Shown one piece after another: positions 41,355 through 50,302 of a DNA stretch of 64,000 nucleotides. The position numbers were made by a program, and so were the translations under genes. The notes under the pieces were generated by a model. The model did no database searches. It had not been told where the DNA came from and saw only the letters and a list, made by a program, of their open reading frames with translations. This DNA comes from DAOUKH01 sp034421515 (GTDB taxonomy: Bacteria > Chloroflexota > Dehalococcoidia > SHYB01): positions 73,965-137,964 of the forward strand of contig DAOUKH010000023.1 of NCBI GenBank assembly GCA_034421515.1. Reading direction: 5' to 3'. Within the stretch, counting starts at the first letter, position 1, and the number at the start of each line of letters is the position of its first letter.

Positions 41355-43130
41355 CTACTCGTCGAACCAAACGTGGTCCCAGTTGGAGTCGGTCCACCCA
41401 AGCGGTGGATAGAGGTTCCGTACCTTAGGCTGGAGCGCCCAGAAGAACTGTTGCCACCCCACGGTGATGATGCTCATCTGGTCGATCATCCGCTCCTGAA
41501 GCTGCCTGACCAAGTCCGCCCGGGCGTCAGCGTCCCCTTCCACGGACTGGCGCGCGAACAGGTCCAAGATTTCGGCATCTTCCAGCTTCGTGAACAAGCC
41601 CGGCTGGACAGCGAGGAACGCTCCATCGGGATCGGGGAAGCTGAGACCGACGCCCTGCACGTTAAGTTCGAAGTTTCCTTCGTTCCTCCTCGCCACGTCC
41701 TCCGCGCTTGTGACGGGCGCCCCGGAGGCCCTGATCCCAGCGCGGCTGAGGTGATCGATGAGGACCACCTGCGAGGTGCGGTGATACGACGTGGCCGAGC
41801 TAATCAACTCGACGTCGATGCCGTCGGGGTAGCCGGCCTCCGCGAGCAGCCGCTTGGCCTCCTCAACGTCCGCCAGGTAGCGGTCTCCGTCGCCGTAGCC
41901 CGGAAGCGCCAGGATTTCTTCCTCAGACAGACCCCATCCGGGAGGTCCTACCAGGGGACCGGACGGCCTCGCCACGTGAGGAAGCTGGGCCATCTCATGC
42001 CGGTTGATGGAGAGCGAGATCGCCCGCCGTATGTTTACGTTGTCGTACGGCGCCTTTTGCGAGTTGACCACAATGACCAACTGGTTCAGGGCGTTGAACG
42101 GGGCTGCCTGGAGGTTGGGCACATCGCCCCGAAGATCGTTTATCTGTTCCTCGTTTAGGGTCGATGCGGCAGTCCCGAGGACATCGAGCCGGCCCGTACG
42201 GAAGAGGCCCAGCCGCGTCCCCTCTTCGCCAATGACGAACGTCTTGATGCCGTCGAGGAAGGGAAACCCTTCCATGAAGAAGTTGTCGTTCCGCACGAGC
42301 CCGTAGGACACACCCCTGTCGAATTCGTCGGGGTCGAGCATGAAGGCGCCCGTGCCGATGTTGGGGCCATCGGTGAGGTCGCCACCGGCCGCCTCCCAGG
42401 TGTGCTCGCCGAACATGATGATGCGGGTATGCGCCAGCAGGCTGGGAAGCGACGCCTTCGGCACGCTCAAGTTCATCACGAGCGTGGTGTCGTCCGGCAC
42501 ATCCATGCTGGTGACGATGTCGAACTGTGAAGCGAACCGACCGTTGTTCTTATCAATCGAGAACGCGGCGTCCGACGCGGTGAACGGCTCGCCGTCGTGG
42601 AACATCACGCCTTCGTGGAAGTTCAGGGTCAGGGCCATCCCGTCGGACGAGAATTCCCACGTCTTGGCCAAGCTTGGAAGAACCTTGTCTCGAGGCGGCT
42701 CCCAATTGAACCGCAGCATCTCGTTGTAAACGTTGGCGCCGACCCCATAGTTGAAGAAGTAGCCCGCCAGGCTTGGGTCGCGATTGCCGATGTCCGCGAT
42801 CGTCGGTATGTTCAGGACGCCGCCGTACTCGCCCTCCGGCATCATCATCGCCGCCGTGGGCTCAGGCTCAGGCGTCGCCGTCGGCTCCGGCATGGCCGTG
42901 GCCGTGGGCTCCGGCGTGTCCTTCGGCATCATGGCGTCGCCGCCAGCCGGTCCTTGCGGCCCTTCTGGTCCTGCCGGCCCCGCTGGTCCTGCCGGCCCTG
43001 CCGGTCCCGCGGGCCCCGCCGGTCCTGCCGGTCCCGCCGGTCCTTCAGCCCCCGTGCAAGATGCAACGATGAGGGCTAGGACAGCAAGCCCAATAAAGAT
43101 GCCAAACAACCTCTTGGAACTGAACCGCAT
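41355..43130 (-). CDS. Substrate-binding lipoprotein (SBP_bac_5) with a collagen-like segment, importer 3
   Basis: A 591-residue solute-binding lipoprotein. The signal peptide ends in LIVASC (Cys25). Residues 27-62 are 12 Gly-x-y triplets (GAE, eight GPA, GPE, GPQ, GPA), a collagen-like sequence. A Pro/Thr/Glu linker and then the binding domain (YGGVLNIPTIADIGNRDPS) follow. The collagen stretch is just outside the lipid anchor, so it could form a rigid trimeric stalk. The ATG at 43130 has AAGGAGG. It heads the importer 3 operon; the family tail is WDHVWFDE. Confidence 0.92.
   Translation of the reverse strand: MRFSSKRLFGIFIGLAVLALIVASCTGAEGPAGPAGPAGPAGPAGPAGPAGPAGPEGPQGPAGGDAMMPKDTPEPTATAMPEPTATPEPEPTAAMMMPEGEYGGVLNIPTIADIGNRDPSLAGYFFNYGVGANVYNEMLRFNWEPPRDKVLPSLAKTWEFSSDGMALTLNFHEGVMFHDGEPFTASDAAFSIDKNNGRFASQFDIVTSMDVPDDTTLVMNLSVPKASLPSLLAHTRIIMFGEHTWEAAGGDLTDGPNIGTGAFMLDPDEFDRGVSYGLVRNDNFFMEGFPFLDGIKTFVIGEEGTRLGLFRTGRLDVLGTAASTLNEEQINDLRGDVPNLQAAPFNALNQLVIVVNSQKAPYDNVNIRRAISLSINRHEMAQLPHVARPSGPLVGPPGWGLSEEEILALPGYGDGDRYLADVEEAKRLLAEAGYPDGIDVELISSATSYHRTSQVVLIDHLSRAGIRASGAPVTSAEDVARRNEGNFELNVQGVGLSFPDPDGAFLAVQPGLFTKLEDAEILDLFARQSVEGDADARADLVRQLQERMIDQMSIITVGWQQFFWALQPKVRNLYPPLGWTDSNWDHVWFDE
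42945..43052 (-). repeat. Collagen-like Gly-Pro-Ala repeat (12 triplets)
   Basis: Twelve 9-base units encode Gly-x-y triplets, eight of them Gly-Pro-Ala. Codons vary at third positions (GGA/GGG, CCG/CCC/CCA, GCG/GCA), so the protein repeat is maintained rather than recently duplicated DNA. Confidence 0.9.
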
Positions 43131-43246
43131 GGCTCGCCTCCTTGCCTCTACACACCGCCACTTCGGCCTTGATTCGAGCCCAAGCGGCACTGCGCCGCAA
43201 AGCCACAGCCAATAGGCTTCCGGTGGGCTCCGGGTGGGGTCGGCGG

Positions 43247-43277
43247 AATATACCCTCCCTTGTTTTCCCCTGTCAAG
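43247..43277 (-). promoter_or_regulatory. Promoter of the importer 3 operon
   Basis: On the minus strand, TTGACA (43277-43272) and TATATT (43252-43247) are 19 bases apart, about 117 bases before the lipoprotein ATG. The boxes are good but the spacer is longer than ideal. Confidence 0.55.
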
Positions 43278-43311
43278 CTCTCCTACAGGGGCGAACTCTT
43301 CGAACGAACGG

Positions 43312-43641
43312 TTACGCGAGTGGTGAGTAATCGGTGGGTCGGAGCAGGGTGTTTTCGCTGCGTAGCACCCACGGTTCGTCGCCTTCCGTTTCCGCGACGA
43401 GTTGCAGGACTTCCTCATCCGACAAAAAAGCTGCCCATTTTTCCTCGCGGTCTGCGAGGCTCTCGTAAGCCAGAATGTAGACGAGGCGGTGGTTGGTCTT
43501 CCCCCCCACTTCGGGGGTCCATGCCGCGGTCACCTCGATGCCGTGCTTCCGGAACAGCGGAATCATGCGCTTGGCCATCCGCTCGTGGAGTGCCGGCAGC
43601 TTGCCGGGGACGACGTCGTAGGTGCGCAGTTCGTGGATCAT
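43312..43641 (-). CDS. NIPSNAP family protein
   Basis: A 109-residue protein with the NIPSNAP pattern: IHELRTYDVVPGKLPALHERM at the start, a central GIEVTAAWTPEVG and LVYILAYESLADREEKWAAF. The family is a dimeric alpha-beta barrel-type fold of unknown role, often found among catabolic genes. It lies between the deacylase gene and the importer 3 lipoprotein on the minus strand. Confidence 0.87.
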   Translation of the reverse strand: MIHELRTYDVVPGKLPALHERMAKRMIPLFRKHGIEVTAAWTPEVGGKTNHRLVYILAYESLADREEKWAAFLSDEEVLQLVAETEGDEPWVLRSENTLLRPTDYSPLA

Positions 43642-43732
43642 GACCGGCCCACAGCGTGCGCTAGAAACGGCGGGCTTTCGGGCGTGGTCAAAATCTGCCC
43701 TCCCCCGCGATGGGATGCGATTGAACCAGGAC

Positions 43733-45421
43733 TTACGGGATGGCTTCTTCGTAGCTGCGTAGCAGCTTCCCGGGCAGCTCGTCGGTGCAGACGCTGTCTT
43801 CGAAGGTGACCGTACCGTTGACGATGGTGTAGCGGAGCCCCTTGGCCTTTTGTATCAGCCGGCGCTCGCCCCCGGGGAAGTCGTTGGAATAGATCGGCCG
43901 TTCGTAGAGCAGTCCGAGCTCGTCGAGATCGTAAATGATGATGTCGGCTGCTTTGCCAACCCGTAGCGTACCCCGGTTGTGGTAGCTGGCGATCCACGCG
44001 GGATAGGCGCTGATCTTGTAGTGGGCCTGCTCCAGGGTGAGTGTTTCGGTATCGCGCGCCCAGTGGGCCAGGAATTCGACCGGCCACCGCGCGAGCACAC
44101 TGAACCGCGTGTGTGCGCCACCGTCGGAGACCGAGATGTGCGTGTACGGGTCCTTGATGCCCTTGGCCATCGATTCCTCGACCTCCGGCCCCTCGTTGCG
44201 GAAGCCGAACTCGGTGCGCAAACCCTCGTCGAGCGAAAGGTCGATCAGGGCCTCCACGGGGTGTATCCCGCCCATCGCTTCGGCGAGTTGGGGAACCGTC
44301 AAGCCTTCGTACCGGTAGTTCCGTTCGTGGACAACCTGTAAGACTCTGGTCTTCTCCCAATTGGTCCTCGGATGGAGCGGGACCTCCGCCTCGCGCTTCA
44401 TTCCCTCCCGAATATCGGACTGGCGCAACTTGGCGGACCGTTCCTCCGGCGTGCCCACGAGCCCCCGGGCCCAACTGGGCATGTAGTCGAATTGGTTGAA
44501 TTCCGCGAGGCTAAACCGCGTGTCGACGAATGCCCCCACGCGCTGGTGGGCGACGGGGAACCCCTCGGACCGCCGGTCGGCGACCCATGCTGCGCCGGCC
44601 GGACCGGGCCCGGTGCCGATGTGAAGCGGCCGCCCGCTCGCCTCGAGCATTTTCGTCAGAACGGCGAGCTGCCCCTCCTGGTCCGGGGAGATGCCCATGG
44701 TCCAGCCCATGAACCCAACGCCATACCTGCCCAATATCTCGGCGAGGGCCAGGGGCTCTTCCGCCGACGCGGCGTGGCTTGGAATGGGCCCGCCGTCCTC
44801 AGCCCGGTCTTCTTCGTTCTTGTCCACCGCGAAGCCGAAGGCTCCGGCCCGCATGCCCTCATCGAAGAGCGCCTTCATTTGGTCGAGCTCGTCGGCGGTG
44901 ACCTCCCGTCGCTCCCGCGCCGGCAGCATGCCCATGACGTAGCCCCGCAGGGGGGAAAACGGGAAGAGCGAGGCGACGTTCAATCCCAACCCCTGACCAT
45001 CGAGGCTGTCGAGGAACTCAGGGTAGGTCTCCCAGTCCCACCGGATGCCGCGCTGCATGGACTCCAGGGGTATGGCCTCGATGCGGTTCATCATGCGCAT
45101 AGACAGATCGCGGTCGTCCGGCCTCACGGGAGCAAATCCGAAGCCGCACTGGCCGATAGTGACCGTGGTGACGCCGAACCAGCCGCTGAGGGTGGCGTAG
45201 GGGTCCCAGTTCAACTGGGCGTCATAGTGGGTGTGCAGGTCGATGGCGCCGGGAGCGACGATGCACCCGCCGGCGTCGATCTCCTTCGCCGCCCCGGCAG
45301 GGATCTTTCCGCTGATCGTGACGATGCGGCCGTCCTTGATCCCAATGTCGCTCCGGTACCGGGGGATCCCAGTGCCGTCGACGATCGTGCCCCCACGGAC
45401 GACCGTATCGAATTCCTGCAT
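43733..45421 (-). CDS. N-acyl-D-amino-acid deacylase family amidohydrolase
   Basis: A 562-residue amidohydrolase of the D-aminoacylase type. Metal motifs are GAIDLHTHYDAQLNWDP (H-x-H), VTIGQCGFGFAPV (Cys-containing motif typical of D-aminoacylases) and HISVSDGGAHTRFS (Asp). It has the C-terminal VGKAADIIIYDLDEL typical of this class. ATG at 45421 has GGAGG upstream. It is 16 bases after the type I amidohydrolase copy B. It may remove acyl groups from D-amino acid or peptide derivatives, by family analogy. Confidence 0.87.
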   Translation of the reverse strand: MQEFDTVVRGGTIVDGTGIPRYRSDIGIKDGRIVTISGKIPAGAAKEIDAGGCIVAPGAIDLHTHYDAQLNWDPYATLSGWFGVTTVTIGQCGFGFAPVRPDDRDLSMRMMNRIEAIPLESMQRGIRWDWETYPEFLDSLDGQGLGLNVASLFPFSPLRGYVMGMLPARERREVTADELDQMKALFDEGMRAGAFGFAVDKNEEDRAEDGGPIPSHAASAEEPLALAEILGRYGVGFMGWTMGISPDQEGQLAVLTKMLEASGRPLHIGTGPGPAGAAWVADRRSEGFPVAHQRVGAFVDTRFSLAEFNQFDYMPSWARGLVGTPEERSAKLRQSDIREGMKREAEVPLHPRTNWEKTRVLQVVHERNYRYEGLTVPQLAEAMGGIHPVEALIDLSLDEGLRTEFGFRNEGPEVEESMAKGIKDPYTHISVSDGGAHTRFSVLARWPVEFLAHWARDTETLTLEQAHYKISAYPAWIASYHNRGTLRVGKAADIIIYDLDELGLLYERPIYSNDFPGGERRLIQKAKGLRYTIVNGTVTFEDSVCTDELPGKLLRSYEEAIP

Positions 45422-45437
45422 CCCCTTGCCTCCTGCC

Positions 45438-46616
45438 CTACGCCGCCCGTTCCCAGTTGTCGGGCACGGTGAACCCGAACACGTCGGCCGCATTCAGATA
45501 GGTGATGCGGCGCACCTCTTCATCCGGGACGCCTTCAAAGATCTCCCGAACAACCCGTTGCGATTCCGGCCAGGTACATTCGGTATGAGGATAGTCGGAG
45601 CCCCAAAGCAGATTCTCGACTCCAATAAGGGAGCGAAGGGCCGGGGCCGTGGGGTCGTCCTGGAAGCTCACGAAGACATTCTTGTGGAAGTAGTCGCTCG
45701 GCATCATGCCGCTATCGTACCGGCCCCATCGTACCGGGCGTTCACGGTACCACAGGTCGAGCCGGTAGAGCCAATGAGCCACCCAGCCTGCCTGGTTTTC
45801 GACGCTGACGACTTTCAGCCGCGGATGGCGCTCAAATACCCGCGACAGAATCATTGACGTCAGCGACCGCTTTATCCAATGGTCCGCGTTGATGTAGACG
45901 ACTTCCAAAGGCTCGTTTGGATCCATGGTGGGATCGTGGTGGTACATGGGAATGCCGTCGCGAAGGGTGCGGTTCGAGCCCGAGTGCAGGCAGAGTGGCA
46001 TGTCGAGGTCCTCGGCTGCCGCCCAGAAGGGCTCGTAGACGTCCTTGTCGTATCCCCGTTCGTGCGGCGGATGCACGGTGATGATGACCGCCTCGAGTCC
46101 TAGGCCCTTCGCTCGGGTGATTTCCTCGACCGCCCACGGGACGTCGTCGAGGTTGATCATTGCCGCGCCCTTCAGCCGTTCGGGGTAGGGAGCGCAGAAG
46201 TCGGCGATCCAGTCGTTGTAGGTCCGGCAGATCGCGGACAACAGATCGGAGTCCTGAAGCCGCCAGATGCCCCCCACTCCCCGCGTGGGAAAGACGACCG
46301 CGCCGTCGACGCCGTCGAGGTCCATGTCCTTGATGGCCTCTTCGGGCTCGTACCCGCCCGGCCGCACGTTCTCCCAGCGGTCTTCAAGCGAAATCTCGTA
46401 CGGTTTGTCAGAGGTGAGGCGAAGTCCGGCATGCGTCGCCGTGCCCAGGGAACCGATGGACTTGTCGCCCTCGACGACATACCAGTCGGCGGTGTCTCCT
46501 TTGACGAGGCGAGGGGCGCGGTCGCGGTACTTGGCGTCGATCCGGCTCGTCCATAGGTCCGGCGGCTCGACGATGTGATTATCGGCGGACAGGAGTCTCA
46601 ACGCGGTCTCCTTCAT
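45438..46616 (-). CDS. Amidohydrolase family 2 (ACMSD-like) protein, type I, copy B
   Basis: A 392-residue paralogue of 36270-37427 with the same motifs: LLSADNHIVEPPDLW, MPLCLHSGSNR and WGSDYPHTECTWP. It adds about 6 residues at the C-terminus. The type II copy B is 33 bases upstream. The shared order in both places shows that the pair was duplicated as a unit or was transferred together. Its role is likely the same reaction with a different substrate range. Confidence 0.87.
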   Translation of the reverse strand: MKETALRLLSADNHIVEPPDLWTSRIDAKYRDRAPRLVKGDTADWYVVEGDKSIGSLGTATHAGLRLTSDKPYEISLEDRWENVRPGGYEPEEAIKDMDLDGVDGAVVFPTRGVGGIWRLQDSDLLSAICRTYNDWIADFCAPYPERLKGAAMINLDDVPWAVEEITRAKGLGLEAVIITVHPPHERGYDKDVYEPFWAAAEDLDMPLCLHSGSNRTLRDGIPMYHHDPTMDPNEPLEVVYINADHWIKRSLTSMILSRVFERHPRLKVVSVENQAGWVAHWLYRLDLWYRERPVRWGRYDSGMMPSDYFHKNVFVSFQDDPTAPALRSLIGVENLLWGSDYPHTECTWPESQRVVREIFEGVPDEEVRRITYLNAADVFGFTVPDNWERAA

Positions 46617-46649
46617 CTCCCTAAACCTCCTCGTCCCTGCGTGCCTGCG

Positions 46650-47813
46650 CTACGAGCCAAATGAGAAGCCGTAGAGGCGGGCGGCATTGTCCCGCGTCAT
46701 CTTCGCTTTCTCCGCTAACGGAATACCCTCGAAGATTTCGTCCACGATTTCCCGTGAGCGTGGGAACGTTGCCTCCGCGTGGGGATAGTCCGCGCCCCAC
46801 ATCAAGTGGTACGGTCCGATATGTCTGCGCATCTGGACGCCGATCGCATCCTCCTGAAAGCTGATGTGCACGTTCCGACGGAAGAAGTCGCTGGGAAGCG
46901 CACCGGTCAGAAAGCGGCGGCCCTTGAGCCCGGCGACCCGGTGCTGGTAGGTGTCGTCCATACGGTGTAGCAGGTAGAAAGCCCAAGAGATCTCGAACTC
47001 CGCGACCACGATCCTCAGATTGGGATGGCGCTCGAAGACGCCACCGAAGATGAGCGCGGCTAAGGAAAGCCGCAGCTCGTGCGCCCATGCCGACATCGCC
47101 ACGGGGTCCATCGCCGACGCCGCGATGCCGGTCTCCGGGGCCCCGCGCTCGGTGCCGATATGCAGGGTCAGCGGGGTCTCGGACTGCTCGGCGGCGGCCC
47201 ACAACGGTGCATAGCTCGGGTGGTCGTAGCGGACCTTCGGGCCGACCGGGATCATCGCCCCTGCGAGGCCCAGCGACCGGGCGCGTTCCAACTCTCGAAT
47301 GCTCTCCTCCACGCTGTCCACGTTGAGGATGGCGATACCCCTGAGCCGTTCGGAGTCGTGGTCGCAAAATTCCGCGACGTGGTCGTTGTAGGCGCGGACG
47401 CATGCCGAGAGCAGATCGGAGTCCTCGACCTTATAGAGCTGCATGCCAGCGGTGGGATACAGAACGGCGCCGGCCACGCCGTCCAAGTCCATGTCTTGGA
47501 CGTGGGCGTCAGGGTCCAGGGCGCCGGGGCGGATGGCTTCGAACTGGCCATCGAAGGAGAGTTCCTCTGGCCGTGTGAACCGGACGCCCGCCTGGTACCC
47601 CGTGCCTCGGATGCTCTGAAACTTGACGCCGTCGGCATGCCACTCGTCGTTGCCGGCGACTCGAACGACTTTGGGGGCGCGGTGCCGGAAGCGCACGTCG
47701 ACGCGCCGAGACCAAAGGTCAGCCGGCTCGAGGATGTGCGAGTCCGACGACACGAGGGGGCAGCGTTCAACCAGCGAGGAAGCGACGTCCAGCCCCGCGG
47801 TCTTAGCGTCCAT
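46650..47813 (-). CDS. Amidohydrolase family 2 (ACMSD-like) protein, type II, copy B
   Basis: A 387-residue paralogue of 37496-38662. The motifs are LVSSDSHILEPADLW, TPLTLHIGTERG and WGADYPHAEATFP. I chose the ATG at 47813, with CGGGGGA upstream, over a GTG at 47837. Where copy A has LETADLW, this copy has the more usual LEPADLW. A candidate promoter lies just upstream. Confidence 0.87.
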   Translation of the reverse strand: MDAKTAGLDVASSLVERCPLVSSDSHILEPADLWSRRVDVRFRHRAPKVVRVAGNDEWHADGVKFQSIRGTGYQAGVRFTRPEELSFDGQFEAIRPGALDPDAHVQDMDLDGVAGAVLYPTAGMQLYKVEDSDLLSACVRAYNDHVAEFCDHDSERLRGIAILNVDSVEESIRELERARSLGLAGAMIPVGPKVRYDHPSYAPLWAAAEQSETPLTLHIGTERGAPETGIAASAMDPVAMSAWAHELRLSLAALIFGGVFERHPNLRIVVAEFEISWAFYLLHRMDDTYQHRVAGLKGRRFLTGALPSDFFRRNVHISFQEDAIGVQMRRHIGPYHLMWGADYPHAEATFPRSREIVDEIFEGIPLAEKAKMTRDNAARLYGFSFGS

Positions 47814-47858
47814 GGGCAGATCCCCCGAGGCTCCCACTCTTACCGCGCCTTTCGTCCT

Positions 47859-47887
47859 CTAGTATCACGCGCCTCTAGGGCTGTCAA
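47859..47887 (-). promoter_or_regulatory. Candidate promoter of the copy B amidohydrolase operon
   Basis: On the minus strand, TTGACA (47887-47882) lies 17 bases from TACTAG (47864-47859), or 15 from GATACT. The -35 box is consensus and the -10 is weak. It sits in a 299-base divergent gap (47814-48112) in which I see only this and a TACAAT at 48022-48027 facing the plus-strand gene. Confidence 0.5.
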
Positions 47888-48112
47888 GGAAACGCCTGTA
47901 CTTCGGAGGTGAAGGAGCGGCTGAAGCGTGTCATAACTTCCGTCACAAGGAACGATGACCGGGCCGTGTAAACATGATTCTCTTCACCCGCTTAGGCGCA
48001 GCGTCCAAGTGCGCGGAGGTGTACAATGGCGGCCCGCCGGGGGCGGCGCGGCGTCAGGCTGTGAGGGTATCGACCCTGAGTTCAGACTGCACGAGGAGCG
48101 AGAGGTCACACC

Positions 48113-49273
48113 ATGAAGAACGGTTTCCGCGTACTCGACAGTGACATCCATGTGATTGAGCCGCCGGACATGTACGAGCGCTATCTCGATCAGAAATACC
48201 AAGCGCACGCTCCCACATTTATTCCGTCGCCCGGGCGCAGTTTTCGGAACAACTGGCTGCTCGAAGTTCCCGGCGAAAATCGGAAGGTGCAGCAGTACGC
48301 GATTCGGGAGAAGTTCCGCGAGGCAAGGGTGGCGCGGGTCGGCCACTATCTCAAGGACGCCGAGCAAGACGGCTACGGGCCGGACAGCATGCTGCGGGCC
48401 ATGGACATGGAAGGTGTGGACGTCGCCGCCCTGTTCCGCACCTGGGCCCAGGGACACGTCTCCTTCGATGCCATGGAGCCGGAGATGGCGGCCGCCCTTT
48501 GCCGGGCGTACAACAACTGGCTCGCGGACTACTGCAACAAAGACCCCGACCGTTTGAAGGGCGCCGCCCTGGTCTCTCTCCATAGCATCGACCTGGCGGT
48601 GAAGGAGACGAGGCGGGCCGTGAATGAGCTCGGGATGGTTGGGATAACGCTGGAGCCCAATCCTCTCAACGGCAAGTTCTTCCACGACGCCGAGTGTGCT
48701 CCCTTGTGGGCCGCGGCGCAGGAGCTCGACGTTCCCGTTTGCCTCCACGACACCGCCGTCGGACACAACGCCACGCATCACGCGAACTTCATGCGCAACC
48801 ATCCAAGCCCTGGGGTCTTCGGCAACACGTTCGCCTTCCCGTTCGGGCTGATGCAGGCTGTGGGCAGCTTTTCGATGGGAGGCGTCCTCGAGGTGTTTCC
48901 CAGGCTGCGGGTAGCCTTCCTCGAAGGGAACTTCAGTTGGGTGCCCTGGCTGCTGTGGCGCCTCGACGAGCAATGGGAGATGTACGGCCCCGGGGAGGAC
49001 GTGGAGCTTTCGAAGAAGCCCAGCGAATACTTCCTCAGCCAGTGCGTGGTCTCCGTGGAGGCGGGCGAGGACATCGCGAAGTATGCCTTCGAGGCCATTG
49101 GCGATGAGAACGTCGTTCTTTCGACCGACTTCCCTCATTTCGATTCGCCGTTTCCCCACGCTATAGAGACTTTCTTGTCCCTCCCAGGCATCAGCGACGA
49201 GACCAAGCGCAAGGCCCTCTGGGACAACTGCGCCCGGCTTTACGCGATGGAGGATCCCGTTCCGGCGATCTGA
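48113..49273 (+). CDS. Amidohydrolase family 2 (ACMSD-like) protein, third type
   Basis: A 386-residue amidohydrolase-2 member, divergent from the cluster before it and less similar. Its motifs are LDSDIHVIEPPDMY, VPVCLHDTAVGHN and STDFPHFDSPFP. It is one of five members of this family in 13 kb. It is followed by a DapA-family gene on the same strand after 95 bases. Confidence 0.87.
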   Translation: MKNGFRVLDSDIHVIEPPDMYERYLDQKYQAHAPTFIPSPGRSFRNNWLLEVPGENRKVQQYAIREKFREARVARVGHYLKDAEQDGYGPDSMLRAMDMEGVDVAALFRTWAQGHVSFDAMEPEMAAALCRAYNNWLADYCNKDPDRLKGAALVSLHSIDLAVKETRRAVNELGMVGITLEPNPLNGKFFHDAECAPLWAAAQELDVPVCLHDTAVGHNATHHANFMRNHPSPGVFGNTFAFPFGLMQAVGSFSMGGVLEVFPRLRVAFLEGNFSWVPWLLWRLDEQWEMYGPGEDVELSKKPSEYFLSQCVVSVEAGEDIAKYAFEAIGDENVVLSTDFPHFDSPFPHAIETFLSLPGISDETKRKALWDNCARLYAMEDPVPAI

Positions 49274-49368
49274 GCCGCCTGAGAAGCCGGTCATCGCAGG
49301 GCAGTATGTGGCGGGGCCGCTGGGCTCGCTTGTCGATGGCGGAGCGGCGCCAATATACTGCCGCCGTC

Positions 49369-50286
49369 ATGGCGGACCTCCCGGGCATATATTCGATGAG
49401 CGTGACTCCCTTCCGCGCGGACGGGGGCCTTGATGAGGACGCGCTTCGCTCCCACCTTCGGTATCAGGCCGCGGCCGGCGCCGGCATCTATCTGGGAAGC
49501 TACGGGAGCGGCGAGGGGCACCTGTTGCGGGAGCGAGAGATCGAGCGCATCTACGAAATTGCCGTAGAGGAGTTGAAGGGAAAGGTGCCCCTGTATGCCG
49601 CGGCCCTGGGATTCACCGAGACCGACTACGTCATCCACCAGGCCCAGCGGGCCGCGGCTATCGGCGTCGACGCCGTGCAGATCCATCCCCCGCGGCCGGG
49701 GACGCCGGTCCACCGTCCCACGCCTCCCGAACTGGAGCGCTTCTACGACGACGTCTTAAACTCCGTGGCGACGCCGGTCCATCTCTCGAACCAGACCGTG
49801 ATGGTGGGAGGGGAAGTGCCCGTGGCGTTCTTCGCCAAGCTCGTGGAGACGTACGGCCATATCCAGATGATCAACAACACGAGCCAGGACTTGAGCTACC
49901 TCGTGCGGCTGCTCGACGCGCTGGATGACAAGGTGCTCGTCAGCGTGGGGATGGTCACGCAACTGACGACGGTGCTGGAGTTGGGCGGCCACGGCTCCCT
50001 CTGCTTCGAGCCGAACGTTGCGCCCAGGCTGACCATGTCCGTCGTGGAAGCCTACCGGTCGGGCGACCATGCACTCGCCCTCGATAGGTTCGCACATCTG
50101 ATGCGCCTTAACGAAATCCTCATGAAGTATCAGAACCCGCGGTCACTCAAGGCCGCGCTCCGGCTGCTGGGGCTGCCCGGAGGCTACCTACGGCGGCCCT
50201 ACCTGGACCTGGACGAAGCGGCGCACGAAGACATCCGGGCGACGCTCAACCATCTTGGGATAAGAGAGATCGAAGGACTCTCGTAG
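49369..50286 (+). CDS. Dihydrodipicolinate synthase/N-acetylneuraminate lyase (DapA) family protein
   Basis: A 305-residue class I aldolase-family protein. It opens GIYSMSVTPFRADGGLDEDAL, and has LGSYGSGEGHLLREREIERI, where the consensus is G-(T/S)-x-G-E. The Schiff-base Lys expected near residue 160 is not evident: the stretch reads HIQMINNTSQDLSY, with Asn where K-(D/E) is usual. It may therefore be a non-aldolase member, or use other residues. I took the ATG at 49369; an earlier ATG at 49336 is possible. A TATACT 11 bases before it could give a nearly leaderless transcript. Confidence 0.75.
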   Translation: MADLPGIYSMSVTPFRADGGLDEDALRSHLRYQAAAGAGIYLGSYGSGEGHLLREREIERIYEIAVEELKGKVPLYAAALGFTETDYVIHQAQRAAAIGVDAVQIHPPRPGTPVHRPTPPELERFYDDVLNSVATPVHLSNQTVMVGGEVPVAFFAKLVETYGHIQMINNTSQDLSYLVRLLDALDDKVLVSVGMVTQLTTVLELGGHGSLCFEPNVAPRLTMSVVEAYRSGDHALALDRFAHLMRLNEILMKYQNPRSLKAALRLLGLPGGYLRRPYLDLDEAAHEDIRATLNHLGIREIEGLS

Positions 50287-50302
50287 CCCCGGCCCACTCG
50301 CG

